Origin: JABFXC01 sp045804265
GTDB taxonomy: Bacteria; Gemmatimonadota; Gemmatimonadetes; Gemmatimonadales; Gemmatimonadaceae
Assembly: GCA_045804265.1 (NCBI GenBank)
Contig: JBJMNK010000013.1
Location: 1-46,219, forward strand
DNA: 46,219 nt
Direction of reading: 5' to 3'
Positions 25,303 to 34,495 of this stretch are shown here, in pieces. Both the position numbers and the translations under genes were made by a program. Every line of letters begins with the position of its first letter. Position 1 is the first letter of the stretch. The notes under the pieces are model-generated. The model was not told the DNA's origin and ran no database searches. It saw only the letters and a list, made by a program, of their open reading frames with translations.

Positions 25303-25541
25303 GCGCGAAGAAACGTGCAGTCGACCCGGAGAGCGTCGAGGAGCAGCTGCGTCGGCTCGAGGAGATCGTCGACCAGCTGGCTGGCGACGGCGTGGAGCTC
25401 GATGCGGCACTCGCACTGTTCCAGGAGGGCGTCGGCCGTCTCCGCGCGGTTACCGAACGGCTTTCGCAGGCCGAGGCGCAGGTGAAGATGCTCGTCCAGG
25501 AAAGCGACGGAGAGTTTTCCCTCGAGGATCTCGATGAGTGA
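25299..25541 (+). CDS. xseB: Exodeoxyribonuclease VII small subunit
   Basis: 80 aa helical protein, the normal size. E-E-Q-L-R-R-L-E-E-I-V-D-Q-L, G-x-E-L-D-A-A-L-A-L-F-Q-E-G-V and the later coiled coil are the family pattern. Several copies wrap around the XseA coiled coil to form active Exo VII. Its ATG overlaps the xseA stop and its last 8 bp overlap ispA. The xseA-xseB-ispA-dxs order is common in many bacteria and confirms the call. Confidence 0.96.
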   Translation: MSAKKRAVDPESVEEQLRRLEEIVDQLAGDGVELDAALALFQEGVGRLRAVTERLSQAEAQVKMLVQESDGEFSLEDLDE

Positions 25542-26451
25542 TGCAGCCGTGGCGGCCGGAGTCGACGCCCGCCAATCGCTCCAGGCATCACGCGTGGCGA
25601 TCGACGGCGCGCTCGAGGAGTTCTGCGCCCTCTTCCTCGACGAGATGCCATCCGGGGTGGCGAACGCGATTCGCTACTCGCTGCTCGGGGAGGGAAAGCG
25701 GTTGCGACCGGTGCTGGTGCTTGCCGCGTTCGAGGCAGCGAACGGGCGCGGGGACGCGACGCGACTCGCGGCGGCGGTCGAAGTGGTTCACGCGTACTCG
25801 CTCGTGCACGACGACCTGCCGTGCATGGACGACGACGACATGCGTCGGGGACGACCGACGGTGCACAAGGCGTTCGGCGTGCGCGCGGCGACGGCGGCTG
25901 GACTGGCGATGGTCCCCCTCGCGGTGCGGTGTGCGCTCGCCGGCGCGGCGGCACTGGGCCTCGACGATGCTCATGCGCGCCGCGTCATCGCGGAGCTGAT
26001 GCGCGCCGCCGGTGCGGGCGGGATGATCGGTGGTCAGCTGCTCGACCTCGAAGGGGAGGGGCGCGCGCTCGACCTCACCGAGCTCGAACAGATTCACAGC
26101 GCGAAGACTGGTGCACTGATATGCGCCGCGGTCCGAATCGGCGGGATCGCCGCCGGCGCCAGCGACGACCGCATCGACGCGCTCGGTGTATACGGACGGG
26201 CGGTCGGGCTGGCGTTCCAGATCGCCGACGACGTGCTCGACGTCACCGAGACGACCGATGTCCTCGGGAAGACGGCTGGGCGCGACGCAGTGCTCCGGAA
26301 GGGCACTTACCCGGCGCTGCTGGGGGTGGAGGGAGCGAAGGCGCGCGCGCACGCGCTAGTCGAGGATGGATGCGCCGCACTCCGGTCGGCCGGCCTGCTG
26401 ACCGCGCAGCTCGAGCACCTCGCGCGATACGTGGTCGCGCGGCGAAATTAG
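25534..26451 (+). CDS. ispA: Polyprenyl (farnesyl/geranylgeranyl) diphosphate synthase
   Basis: 305 aa cytosolic trans-prenyltransferase that condenses isopentenyl diphosphate with allylic diphosphates. The first Asp-rich motif D-D-L-P-C-M-D-D (93-100) has the spacing of bacterial type FPP synthases; G-K-R-L-R-P precedes it, and the second motif D-D-V-L-D lies near residue 232. M-I-G-G-Q-L-L-D-L and K-T-G-A-L-I are also conserved. Chain length cannot be set exactly. Linkage with dxs downstream ties it to isoprenoid supply for quinones, undecaprenyl phosphate and perhaps carotenoids. Its start overlaps xseB. Confidence 0.93.
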   Translation: MSDAAVAAGVDARQSLQASRVAIDGALEEFCALFLDEMPSGVANAIRYSLLGEGKRLRPVLVLAAFEAANGRGDATRLAAAVEVVHAYSLVHDDLPCMDDDDMRRGRPTVHKAFGVRAATAAGLAMVPLAVRCALAGAAALGLDDAHARRVIAELMRAAGAGGMIGGQLLDLEGEGRALDLTELEQIHSAKTGALICAAVRIGGIAAGASDDRIDALGVYGRAVGLAFQIADDVLDVTETTDVLGKTAGRDAVLRKGTYPALLGVEGAKARAHALVEDGCAALRSAGLLTAQLEHLARYVVARRN

Positions 26452-26460
26452 AAGACGGCT

Positions 26461-26482
26461 GGCCACCCATTCCGGGATGGCC
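26461..26482. terminator. Hairpin between ispA and dxs
   Basis: GGCCA-C-CC ... GG-GA-TGGCC: 5-bp outer arms GGCCA/TGGCC with inner C/G pairs around ATTCC. No T-run follows. It may slow transcription or process the mRNA between ispA and dxs. Confidence 0.35.
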
Positions 26483-26520
26483 GGCGGCGCACTCGCACCA
26501 TGATTCAACGCGGATCCGTC

Positions 26521-28422
26521 ATGTCGCTTCTCGATCGCGTCAACTCACCCTCCGACGTCAAGGCGCTCAGTCGCGACGAGCTGCGCACGCTCGCCGCCGA
26601 GATGCGTGCGCGGCTGATCGATGTCTGCTCTCGCACGGGGGGTCACATTGGCGCCGGGCTGGGCGTCGTCGAGCTGACCATCGCGCTGCACTACGTGTTC
26701 GACACCCCGTCCGACCAGCTCGTGTGGGACGTCGGCCACCAGGGCTACCCGCACAAGATGCTGACTGGTCGCCGCGACCGTTTCGAATCGCTGCGCACCG
26801 AGAATGGCTTGTCCGGCTTCCTCAAGCGGACGGAGAGCCCCTACGATGCGTTCGGGGCGGGGCACGCCGGCACCGCGATCTCCGCGGGGCTGGGGATGGC
26901 GACCGCCGCGGAGCTGAACGGTGAGGAGCTCAAGGTCGTCGCGATCCTCGGCGATGGCGCCCTGACCTGCGGGCTGTCGTACGAGGGGCTCAACAACGCC
27001 GGCCACTCGGGGCGCGACCTGATCGTCGTGCTCAACGACAACGAGATGTCGATCGCGCCTAACGTTGGTGCGATGTCGAAATATCTCGTGTCCATCCAGC
27101 GCAATCCGCTGTACAACCGCGTGCGAAGCGCGATCGGCGAGATGCTGACCAGCGCGCCGGCCAAGGTGCAGATGGTCGGCAACCTCGTGAAGCGCTGGGA
27201 GGAGAGCGTCAAGAACTTTCTGACCCCCGGCGTCCTGTTCGAGGAGCTCGGGCTGCGCTACTTCGGGCCGGTGGATGGGCACGACATCGATGTTCTCATC
27301 GACACGTTCACGGCGGTGCGCGACATGAAGTCGCCGCGACTGGTGCACGTGATCACGCAGAAGGGAAAGGGATTTCCCGCCGGCGAGCACACCGAGAAAT
27401 GGCACGCCCTCCCACCGGGCCACGATCCCGCTACGGGCAAGCAGCTCAAGGCGTCGTCGGCGAATCCCGGCTATACGGCGGTGTTCGGGAAGGGATTGTC
27501 GGAGCTGATGGAGGAAGACCAGCGCCTGGTCGCGATCACCGGCGCGATGCCGAGCGGGACCGGCACGGGAGTCGTCGCCAAGTCGCACCCGACGCGGTTC
27601 TTCGACGTCGGTATCGCCGAAGGGCACGCGGTGACGTTCGCAGCGGGGATGGCGACGCGCGGCATCGTACCGGTGTGCGCGATCTACTCGACGTTCCTCC
27701 AGCGTGCGTACGACAACGTCATCCACGACGTCGCGCTGCAGAAGCTGCACGTGCTCTTCTGCATGGATCGCGCGGGGCTCGTCGGTGAGGACGGCGAAAC
27801 GCACATGGGGCTGTACGACATTCCGTACATGCTCGCGGTCCCGAACATGACGATCACCGCGCCGAAGGACGCCACCGAGATGCTCGGGCTCCTCCGCGCC
27901 GGCACGGGACACGACGGGCCATTCTCGATTCGCTACCCGCGCGACGCGGCACCGGACGTCGCGCCGCACATGCGCGATGTCCCGGCAGTGCCGTACGGTA
28001 CGTGGGAAGTGCTGCGCCATGGCCGCGACGTCGCCATCCTCGCAGTCGGCACGATGGTGCTCAAGTCGCTCGAGGCCGCGGAAACCCTCGCTGCCGAAGG
28101 GCTCGACGTCACGGTAGTCAACTGTCGCTTCATCAAGCCATATGACGAGCTCACGCTCTCGGCGCTCCTCCACGACCACAGGATCCTCGTCACGGTGGAA
28201 GAAGGAGTCGTCACCAACGGCTTCGGTGCGTACATGGCGTCAATCGTCGAGCGCCTCGAGCCGTCGGTGCGCGTGATCGCGCACGGAGTGCCCGACCGGA
28301 TCGTCTATGCGGCGTCGCGGGCGAAGCAGCTCGCGGACACGGGGCTCGACGCGGCTGGAATCGCGGCGCGTGTGCGCGCGCTGCACGAGAGTGAGCACGA
28401 GAGCGAAGCGGTCGCCGGCTGA
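26521..28422 (+). CDS. dxs: 1-Deoxy-D-xylulose-5-phosphate synthase
   Basis: 633 aa thiamine-diphosphate enzyme joining pyruvate and glyceraldehyde 3-phosphate, first step of the MEP pathway. Motifs: W-D-V-G-H-Q-x-Y-P-H-K, the TPP motif G-D-G-A-L-T-C-G then N-D-N-E-M-S-I-A-P-N-V-G-A, D-V-G-I-A-E-G-H-A with the catalytic Glu, and the transketolase-like C-domain V-E-E-G-V-V-T-N-G-F-G. ATG 26521 gives the family start M-S-L-L-D-R-V-N; an in-frame ATG seven codons earlier cannot be excluded. Its stop overlaps the nadK start by one base. Confidence 0.97.
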   Translation: MSLLDRVNSPSDVKALSRDELRTLAAEMRARLIDVCSRTGGHIGAGLGVVELTIALHYVFDTPSDQLVWDVGHQGYPHKMLTGRRDRFESLRTENGLSGFLKRTESPYDAFGAGHAGTAISAGLGMATAAELNGEELKVVAILGDGALTCGLSYEGLNNAGHSGRDLIVVLNDNEMSIAPNVGAMSKYLVSIQRNPLYNRVRSAIGEMLTSAPAKVQMVGNLVKRWEESVKNFLTPGVLFEELGLRYFGPVDGHDIDVLIDTFTAVRDMKSPRLVHVITQKGKGFPAGEHTEKWHALPPGHDPATGKQLKASSANPGYTAVFGKGLSELMEEDQRLVAITGAMPSGTGTGVVAKSHPTRFFDVGIAEGHAVTFAAGMATRGIVPVCAIYSTFLQRAYDNVIHDVALQKLHVLFCMDRAGLVGEDGETHMGLYDIPYMLAVPNMTITAPKDATEMLGLLRAGTGHDGPFSIRYPRDAAPDVAPHMRDVPAVPYGTWEVLRHGRDVAILAVGTMVLKSLEAAETLAAEGLDVTVVNCRFIKPYDELTLSALLHDHRILVTVEEGVVTNGFGAYMASIVERLEPSVRVIAHGVPDRIVYAASRAKQLADTGLDAAGIAARVRALHESEHESEAVAG

Positions 28423-29318
28423 TGCGGGTCGGCGTGGTCGGGCATCGCGGCTACGACGGGCTTACTGACGTACTGGGCCGGCTCACGGCGCTGGCGCGCC
28501 GCCTCGACATCACGCTCGCCTTCGAGCCGGAGCTGCACGCGATCGCGAAGGAGCACGAGGTGCTCACCGACCCACGGCGGCTCGATGCGCTGCTGACGTT
28601 AGGCGGGGACGGCACCCTCCTCCGCGGCGCCCGCGCACTCGACGGGTTGGCGGTTCCCATCCTCGGGATCAACCTCGGCCGGCTCGGCTTCCTCACCTCG
28701 TGCGGCGTCGACGATCTCGAAGCCGGCGTGGAGCGTCTGGCGCACGGCGACTTTCACGCCGAGCGCCGGATGACGCTCGACGTTCGCGCGCTCGACGCGG
28801 TGGGGATGGAACGCATGCGGTGGTTTGCGCTCAACGACGTCGTGCTGCACAAGGGCGGGTTCGCGCGGATGGTCTCGCTCGATGTCGCCGCGAACGGCGA
28901 GTCGATCGCGTCGTACTCCGCCGACGGGATCGTGGTGGCGACGCCGACAGGGTCGACGGCGTACAACCTCTCGGCCGGCGGACCGATCGTCTACCCGACC
29001 GTCGAGTCGATCATCCTCACGCCGATCTCGCCGCATACGATGTCGATCCGGTCGCTCGTGCTTCCGCCGAGCGCGGAAGTCACGTTGCGCGCAGAGGATG
29101 GGCCCGAAGAATTATTGGTGACGGTGGACGGACAGGTCGGGACGACCTTCGCGCGTGGTGAGACGCTCGTCATTTCGCGCAGCGAGCGCGCGGTGCAGAT
29201 CGTGCGTTTCCCCGGCACGAGCTTCTTTGCCCGCATGCGGCTCAAGCTCGGCTGGGGCGGACTGGTCGACCGGGACGAGCGGCGCGAGGAGCGGCTCGGC
29301 GCCGCGGGCGACCGCTGA
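28422..29318 (+). CDS. nadK: NAD kinase
   Basis: 298 aa. It phosphorylates NAD to NADP. G-G-D-G-T-L-L-R (the GGDGT motif), N-x-G-R-L-G-F-L-T, N-D-V-V-L-H-K and T-P-T-G-S-T-A-Y-N-L-S-A-G-G-P-I-V are all present. The ATG uses the last base of the dxs stop, giving tight coupling. NADPH made from its product feeds the MEP pathway, which fits its place after dxs, though nadK-recN linkage is common in bacteria on its own. It contains the one in-frame TTA codon I noticed outside the iterated motif (near 29112). Confidence 0.96.
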   Translation: MRVGVVGHRGYDGLTDVLGRLTALARRLDITLAFEPELHAIAKEHEVLTDPRRLDALLTLGGDGTLLRGARALDGLAVPILGINLGRLGFLTSCGVDDLEAGVERLAHGDFHAERRMTLDVRALDAVGMERMRWFALNDVVLHKGGFARMVSLDVAANGESIASYSADGIVVATPTGSTAYNLSAGGPIVYPTVESIILTPISPHTMSIRSLVLPPSAEVTLRAEDGPEELLVTVDGQVGTTFARGETLVISRSERAVQIVRFPGTSFFARMRLKLGWGGLVDRDERREERLGAAGDR

Positions 29319-29328
29319 CAAGAGACCG

Positions 29329-31080
29329 ATGCTGACCGAGCTCCGGGTTCGCAACTTCGCGATCATCGAACAGCTGACGCTTCCGCTGGCGCGTGGCTTC
29401 AACGTGCTCACTGGCGAAACCGGCGCGGGCAAGTCGATCATCGTCGGCGCGTTAGGCCTGCTGCTCGGCGAGCGGGCGAACACCGACGTCGTGCGCACCG
29501 GCGCTGACAAGGCGATCGTCGAGGGGACCTTTGACGTCACCGACCGGCCGGAGATCTCGACGCTGCTCGACGAGCGTGGGATCGACGTCGAGGAGTCGAC
29601 CGTGGTGCTGAAGCGCGAGGTCGCCGCCGCAGGCCGGGCACGCGCGTGGGTCAACGGCACCCCGGTCACCGCGGCCGCGCTCTCGGAGATCGGGCGGCTG
29701 CTGGTGAACGTGCACGGCCAGCACGAGGCGCAAACGCTGCTCGACCCGGACGAACAGCGGTCGATCCTCGACGCATTCGCCGGCGCGCAGCAGCAGGCGA
29801 CAGCGGTGCGCACGGCGCACGCGGCGCTGGCCGCCGTCAGGCACGAGATCACCGAGCTCCGTCGACGCAAGGCGGACGCCGAGCGACGGGCCGACTACCT
29901 CCGCCACGTCGTGCGCGAGATCGAGGAGGCACGGCTCATCGAGGGAGAGGATGCACGCCTCGACGAGGAAGCGAGCCGACTCGAGCACGCCGAAGAGCTG
30001 CGTTCGCTGGCCAGCGGTGCGGCGAGTGCGCTCGATGGCGACGAGGAGGCGGTGCTGACGCACCTCGGCGCTGTGCAGCGGGCGCTCGCGTCGATCACCC
30101 GCATCGACCCATCGCGGGCCCGCCTGCAGGAGCTGTTCGACAACGGATACTACGCGCTCGAGGAGCTGGCCCGCGAGCTCGAGGAATACGAGGCAGCGGT
30201 GGAGCTCGACCCCGAGCGACTCGAAGAAGTGCGACGCCGCCGCGACCTCATCTTCCGCTTGACCAAGAAGTACGGCGGAACGTTAGGCGAGGTGATCGAG
30301 ACAGGCTCGAAGGCCCGCGCCGAGCTCGATCTGGTCGAATCGGCCGGCCTCGACCTCCGCGCGCTCGAGCAGCGCGAGCGGGATGCGACCACGCGGCTCG
30401 CCGAGGGCGCCGCCGAGCTGACGACGATGCGGCGGAACGCCGCCTCGCGGCTCGGCCGGGCGGTGGACGAAGTGCTTCCCTCGCTGGGGATGTCGGACGG
30501 CCACTTCGTCGCCGTGCTGGTCCCGTGCACCGAGATCGGGCCGTCAGGCGCGGAAGACGCCGAATTTCGAGTGGCGCTCAACGTCGGCCACGATGCGCGT
30601 CCGCTTTCGCGTGTCGCGTCAGGCGGCGAGCTGTCGCGCGTAATGCTGGCGCTGAAGACGATCCTCGCCCGGCTCGACCAGGTGCCGACGCTCATCTTCG
30701 ACGAGGTCGATGCCGGGATCGGCGGCAAGGTCGGGCTCCAGGTGGGCGACACGATGCGCCGCGTCGCCGCGCATCATCAGGTGTTCGCGATCACCCACCT
30801 GCCACAGATCGCGGCGCGCGCGCACCATCACATCCTCGTGGCGAAGGGAGCGCGCGGCGGAGTCACCACCGCGGACGTCGCCGTCCTCCTCGAGCAGGAT
30901 CGAATCACCGAGCTCGCACGCATGCTCGGGGGTGACCCGGAAAGCGACATCAGTCGCGCGCATGCCGCCGAACTGCTCGAGACGGCGGTCGTTCCGGAGC
31001 CGAAGCCGATCAAGCGCCGCGGCGCGTCGATCGCGAAGTCGTCGCCGGACGATGGCGCGGCGGCGAGCGACAAGCGGTAA
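29329..31080 (+). CDS. recN: DNA repair protein RecN
   Basis: 583 aa SMC-like ATPase for double-strand-break repair. The N-terminal half has Walker A G-E-T-G-A-G-K-S and the signature region N-V-H-G-Q-H-E-A-Q; a Glu/Arg-rich coiled coil fills ~170-390; the C-terminal half has S-G-G-E-L-S-R-V-M-L-A-L-K and Walker B L-I-F-D-E-V-D-A-G-I-G-G. The last ~25 residues are an Arg/Lys/Ser-rich extension. ATG 29329 gives the family start M-L-T-E-L-R-V-R-N-F-A-I-I and lies 10 bp after nadK. No LexA box was recognised upstream, as expected for an operon member. Confidence 0.96.
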   Translation: MLTELRVRNFAIIEQLTLPLARGFNVLTGETGAGKSIIVGALGLLLGERANTDVVRTGADKAIVEGTFDVTDRPEISTLLDERGIDVEESTVVLKREVAAAGRARAWVNGTPVTAAALSEIGRLLVNVHGQHEAQTLLDPDEQRSILDAFAGAQQQATAVRTAHAALAAVRHEITELRRRKADAERRADYLRHVVREIEEARLIEGEDARLDEEASRLEHAEELRSLASGAASALDGDEEAVLTHLGAVQRALASITRIDPSRARLQELFDNGYYALEELARELEEYEAAVELDPERLEEVRRRRDLIFRLTKKYGGTLGEVIETGSKARAELDLVESAGLDLRALEQRERDATTRLAEGAAELTTMRRNAASRLGRAVDEVLPSLGMSDGHFVAVLVPCTEIGPSGAEDAEFRVALNVGHDARPLSRVASGGELSRVMLALKTILARLDQVPTLIFDEVDAGIGGKVGLQVGDTMRRVAAHHQVFAITHLPQIAARAHHHILVAKGARGGVTTADVAVLLEQDRITELARMLGGDPESDISRAHAAELLETAVVPEPKPIKRRGASIAKSSPDDGAAASDKR

Positions 31081-31090
31081 CGGCGAAATC

Positions 31091-31120
31091 AGAACAGCTT
31101 AGAACAGCTTAGAACAGCTT
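31091..31120. repeat. Three perfect tandem copies of a 10-bp unit at a gene end
   Basis: AGAACAGCTT is repeated exactly three times (31091-31100, 31101-31110, 31111-31120). On the minus strand the unit AAGCTGTTCT carries the last codons K-L-F and part of the stop of the outer-membrane protein, so the gene end itself was duplicated by slippage. Confidence 0.95.
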
Positions 31121-32254
31121 GATGTAGAGCCGCCCGCCCAGCCGGTCCACGCGCGTGTCGGGCACCGCCGCGCCGGAGCTGTGCACGATCTGGCTATGCT
31201 CGAAGACGATCTCGGCCGGCCATGAGCCGACCGCGCCGCCGTTAGGCATCGTCGAGAAGACGATCCCGAGACCGGCGCGAGTGATGCCGTAGCTGCCGCC
31301 AGGCGGGGCGACCAGCCCCCAGCCCTCATCTGGCACGGCGCCGGAATACCTGTCGGCGGTCTTCGTCAGCTGGGACGCCGACGCGGCGAACTGGATGTAG
31401 CGCGTCAGGCGGTACCGCGGTGCGATCATGATCGCCGTCAGGTCGCCGAGATCGCGCGCGACGCCACGACGGATCTGCTCCGAAGGGTAAAGCGAATCGG
31501 CGAGGAGGATCGTCTGCCGGTCCTGTCGCTGCCACGTGCGCGAGGCGGCGGCGGCGACGGACCAGCGGCCGCCTAACGCGACATCGGCGAACACCGCCGC
31601 GATGACGTCGTTCTGGCCGTCGCCCGCTCCCGGATCGAGCATGCTGTTTACGCTCCGCGACGGCCCGGCCGCGAGTCGGAAGCCGCCCTCCGCCGCGACG
31701 CGGAGGCGCAGCGGCGCGCCGCGGCGGGTGTTGTCGAACAACGCGATTCGCGCGGTGAAGTCGATGTCGCCGACGTTGGTCCGCGTGAACCCGGTGAGCG
31801 CGGAAAAATCCGTGACGCGTTTCTTGCGCGAAGTCAGCGGCGCCTGCAGCACGTTTGTGTCCGCCGACGCTTCGACGCGGCGTCGCACGAGCGGCGCGCT
31901 CGCCCCGATGGCGAGCCAACGCGTGACGCCGTAATCGAGTGCGAGCCGCAGTCGCGTGATCGACACCGCCGACGACGCCACGACATTGTCGGTGGTGGAG
32001 TCGAAGCCGAGTCGGCGCGCGAGCGGGACCTGCTTGCCGTCAGGGAGCCGCAGCTTCTCGGTGTACTCGAAGTCCGTGCTGATGCCGACGCGAAGCACGC
32101 CGGACGGGACGCTTCGCGCATCCTCGTCGATGCGGACCGGCGCGCCTTGCGCATCTGCGCGTCCGGCGAAAAAAACGCTCGCGATCGCGAGAGCGAGGGC
32201 GAGCCTGGGTGCAAGCCTGATGGGCGGGCGGACGCCGCCGCCGTGACGATGCAT
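31109..32254 (-). CDS. Outer-membrane beta-barrel-like protein
   Basis: 381 aa from ATG 32254. An Arg-containing N-region, a hydrophobic core (L-A-L-A-L-A-I-A-S-V-F-F-A) and A-D-A-Q-G-A give a clear signal peptide with a cleavage site near residue 35. The mature part is rich in alternating strand-like segments (R-L-R-L-A-L-D-Y-G-V-T-R-W-L-A-I-G) and ends R-L-Y-I-K-L-F, with the C-terminal Phe used for barrel assembly by BamA. No named family recognised. A GTG at 32278 would add 8 residues but lies only 6 bp from the divergent gene. Convergent with recN. Confidence 0.75.
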   Translation of the reverse strand: MHRHGGGVRPPIRLAPRLALALAIASVFFAGRADAQGAPVRIDEDARSVPSGVLRVGISTDFEYTEKLRLPDGKQVPLARRLGFDSTTDNVVASSAVSITRLRLALDYGVTRWLAIGASAPLVRRRVEASADTNVLQAPLTSRKKRVTDFSALTGFTRTNVGDIDFTARIALFDNTRRGAPLRLRVAAEGGFRLAAGPSRSVNSMLDPGAGDGQNDVIAAVFADVALGGRWSVAAAASRTWQRQDRQTILLADSLYPSEQIRRGVARDLGDLTAIMIAPRYRLTRYIQFAASASQLTKTADRYSGAVPDEGWGLVAPPGGSYGITRAGLGIVFSTMPNGGAVGSWPAEIVFEHSQIVHSSGAAVPDTRVDRLGGRLYIKLF

Positions 32255-32284
32255 GACGCGTAGGTTATCATTCGTCACTCTCGC

Positions 32285-34087
32285 ATGTCAACACGACCCG
32301 CGTCATCCGCCGCGCTACCGCTGCCGACAGTACCATGGCAGATCACGGGCAACCACTGGCTCGCGCTCCCGTGCATTCACCCGGCTGACGGAGCGCTGCA
32401 TGCCGTCGGCGTGGTGCACCGGGGCGCGCGGGCGGCGATCGAGATCGCCGGCAGTGCGGACTTCGTCTCCGGGAACGGCGAGCCGTTGCTGCGCCCGACC
32501 ATCGTCGCGGACGGTCAGCGCATAGAGCTCGCGCAGCACGGCATCGCCTGGGAACGCGCCCTCAACTGGCTCCCCACTTTCACGTGCTCGGCCGGGAGCC
32601 TCGTCATCCGCGGGACGATCTTCGCGCCGTACGGCCGCGATGCCGACATGGCTGGCGCCGTGTACGCGATCACTCTCGAGAACCGCTCGAGCCAGTCGGT
32701 CGCGGTCACGCTCTCACTCGAGGGAAAGCTCGGCTACCGGCAGCAGCGTGTTCGTTCGGCGCGACCGTTCGACGATTCGCACCAGGTGTCGCGCACGGCC
32801 GATGGCGTGGTCCTGCTTGAGGGTGGCGCGCTGCCGGGCGTCGTCGCGCTGGCGATTGGAGCCGACTCGGATGTCGCGGTGGACGTGGACGAGAGAGCGG
32901 CGACGTTCGCGCTTCGTCGCGAGCTGCGCGTGCCGGCGGGAGGCCGATCGCAGGCCGCCTTCTATCTCGCGGCCGGCCCCGAACGCGATGGAGCGAGGGC
33001 GACGGTCGGGGTGATGCGTCGGCGCGGCTGGCGTGAGCTGCTGACGGCGACGCGCGATGCGATCCAGGCGCTCGAGCAGGCAACGGGGAACGACGAGATG
33101 GATCGCCTCATCAACCGCAACCTGCTGTTCTCGTACTTCTATGCGGTCGGCCGCGCACTCGACGACGCACACTACTACGTCGTGCGCACGCGGGCGCCGT
33201 GGAACGGTCGCGGCCTAACGGTGCGCGACTGGGAGGCGCTGGCCTGGACCCTTCCCGCGGTGCAGCTCGCCGATGCCGGGCTCGCGCGCGAAATCCTCAT
33301 CCGGGTTTGCGAGCTGCACGGATACGCGCCGGGGCAGGGAGTGCACTACCTCGACGGCACGCTGTTCGAACCTGGGTTCTCGCTCGAGGGCGCGGCGTCG
33401 TATGCGCTCGCGGTCGACCGCTACATCCGCGGCACCGACGACGACCAGATCGTCGACGAGCCAGTGGTGGCGGAAACGTTGTACCTGTCCTCGGAGGATC
33501 TCGCGACGCGCCGCGATCGCAACGTCCCGCTCTTCACGACGGAAGTCACGCTTTCCGGCGCGCCGAGTACGCAGCCGTTCACGCTGCATGGGAACGCGGT
33601 CGCCGCGCAGGCGCTCGACGTCTTTCGCCGCACGCTCGACGAGGATACCGCGCGCGACGTCGAAGATCCGGACGCGGTGCGCGCCGCGCTCAAGCGACAC
33701 TTCGTCGTCGGTCGCGCTGACAAGACCACCTTCGCCTCGGCCGTCGATCTCGCCGGTGGCTCGTCCGCCGACGACGATCCGTACGGTTCGGCACTCTGGC
33801 TCCCCTTGTACGAAGCGGTCGACCGTGAAGACTCGACGTATCGGCGCACGGTGCGCGCGATGTCGAGCACTCCACAGCTTCTCGCGCAGCAGTGCGCCCG
33901 GCTGATGGGCCCTGATTCGGCAGCGGTGCTGCAATGGCTGCGTCGCTCGCCGCTGGACAACGGCCTCGCCGCCGAGGAAGTCGATGACGCGGGGCGTGCG
34001 ATCGCGAATGGCGGTGACGCCGCTCTGTCGGGGCTCGTCGCCTGGAGCGCATGGTATGCGGTGCACGCGTTGGGCACCACGACATAG
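32285..34087 (+). CDS. Six-hairpin glycosidase-like protein
   Basis: 600 aa, no signal peptide. The N-terminal ~240 residues are strand-rich; from ~260 onward (N-R-N-L-L-F-S-Y-F-Y-A-V-G-R-A-L-D-D-A, R-A-P-W-N-G-R-G-L-T-V-R-D-W-E-A-L-A-W-T-L-P) helical hairpins with Trp/Asp/Glu pairs resemble the (alpha/alpha)6 barrel of glycoside hydrolases and related cytosolic enzymes. I cannot name the GH family or substrate. It is divergent from the outer-membrane protein with ~30 bp between starts, so their promoters must overlap. It contains the only copy of the iterated motif read as CTA-ACG. Confidence 0.65.
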   Translation: MSTRPASSAALPLPTVPWQITGNHWLALPCIHPADGALHAVGVVHRGARAAIEIAGSADFVSGNGEPLLRPTIVADGQRIELAQHGIAWERALNWLPTFTCSAGSLVIRGTIFAPYGRDADMAGAVYAITLENRSSQSVAVTLSLEGKLGYRQQRVRSARPFDDSHQVSRTADGVVLLEGGALPGVVALAIGADSDVAVDVDERAATFALRRELRVPAGGRSQAAFYLAAGPERDGARATVGVMRRRGWRELLTATRDAIQALEQATGNDEMDRLINRNLLFSYFYAVGRALDDAHYYVVRTRAPWNGRGLTVRDWEALAWTLPAVQLADAGLAREILIRVCELHGYAPGQGVHYLDGTLFEPGFSLEGAASYALAVDRYIRGTDDDQIVDEPVVAETLYLSSEDLATRRDRNVPLFTTEVTLSGAPSTQPFTLHGNAVAAQALDVFRRTLDEDTARDVEDPDAVRAALKRHFVVGRADKTTFASAVDLAGGSSADDDPYGSALWLPLYEAVDREDSTYRRTVRAMSSTPQLLAQQCARLMGPDSAAVLQWLRRSPLDNGLAAEEVDDAGRAIANGGDAALSGLVAWSAWYAVHALGTTT

Positions 34088-34182
34088 CGTCGCGGAAAAG
34101 CGCGCGCGAAATAGCGCGCCACGGAATAGCGCGCGCGGAAGCCGCTTGCCCGGGGCGTCGTACCACTTTATGATTCGCGCAC

Positions 34183-34255
34183 GCGGGAATAGCTCAGTTG
34201 GTAGAGCACAACCTTGCCAAGGTTGGGGTCGCGGGTTCGAGTCCCGTTTCCCGCT
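34183..34255 (+). tRNA. tRNA-Gly (anticodon GCC)
   Basis: 73 nt. The acceptor stem GCGGGAA/TTCCCGC, the D arm with TAGCTCAGTTGGTAGAGCA, the anticodon stem CAACC/GGTTG with loop TTGCCAA (anticodon GCC at 34216-34218), and the T loop TTCGAGT are all regular. CCA is not encoded. A strong hairpin terminator follows at 34267. Confidence 0.97.
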
Positions 34256-34266
34256 CTCGAATAATG

Positions 34267-34303
34267 AACGGAGCCGGACGCGGCGAACGCGTCCGGCTCC
34301 GTT
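34267..34303 (+). terminator. Hairpin terminator between the two tRNA genes
   Basis: Perfect 16-bp arms (34267-34282 and 34288-34303) with a 5-base loop GCGAA, followed by CTCGTT. It probably ends the tRNA-Gly transcript, making the two tRNAs separate units or the processing site between them. Confidence 0.75.
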
Positions 34304-34323
34304 CTCGTTGGTACGATGAGCAG

Positions 34324-34406
34324 GCCCGGGTGGCGAAATGGTAGACGCGGGGGACTTAAAATCCCCTTCCTGCAAAGGAATGCGGGTTCGATTCCCGCCC
34401 CGGGCA
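34324..34406 (+). tRNA. tRNA-Leu (anticodon TAA)
   Basis: 83 nt class II tRNA with a variable arm. Acceptor GCCCGGG/CCCGGGC with discriminator A, anticodon stem GGGGA/TCCCC with loop CTTAAAA (anticodon TAA), T arm GCGGG/CCCGC with TTCGATT. CCA is not encoded. It reads TTA and TTG codons; TTA is rare here and found almost only in the iterated motif. Confidence 0.97.
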
Positions 34407-34495
34407 TTGGAGCACCCTGCCGGCCATGAACTCCAGACCGTAGGTAATAAGCTGCACGCTGTCAGCGGACGGCCTGAGAACCAGCGGCGGAACGA

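Noticed and set aside
24797..25954. 385-codon minus-strand frame opposite xseA-xseB-ispA
   Set aside because: Pro/Arg/Ser-rich shadow crossing three genuine genes.
26545..28179. Long minus-strand open frame (544 codons) opposite dxs
   Set aside because: It mirrors dxs codon for codon, has Arg/His-rich shadow composition and no family motif.
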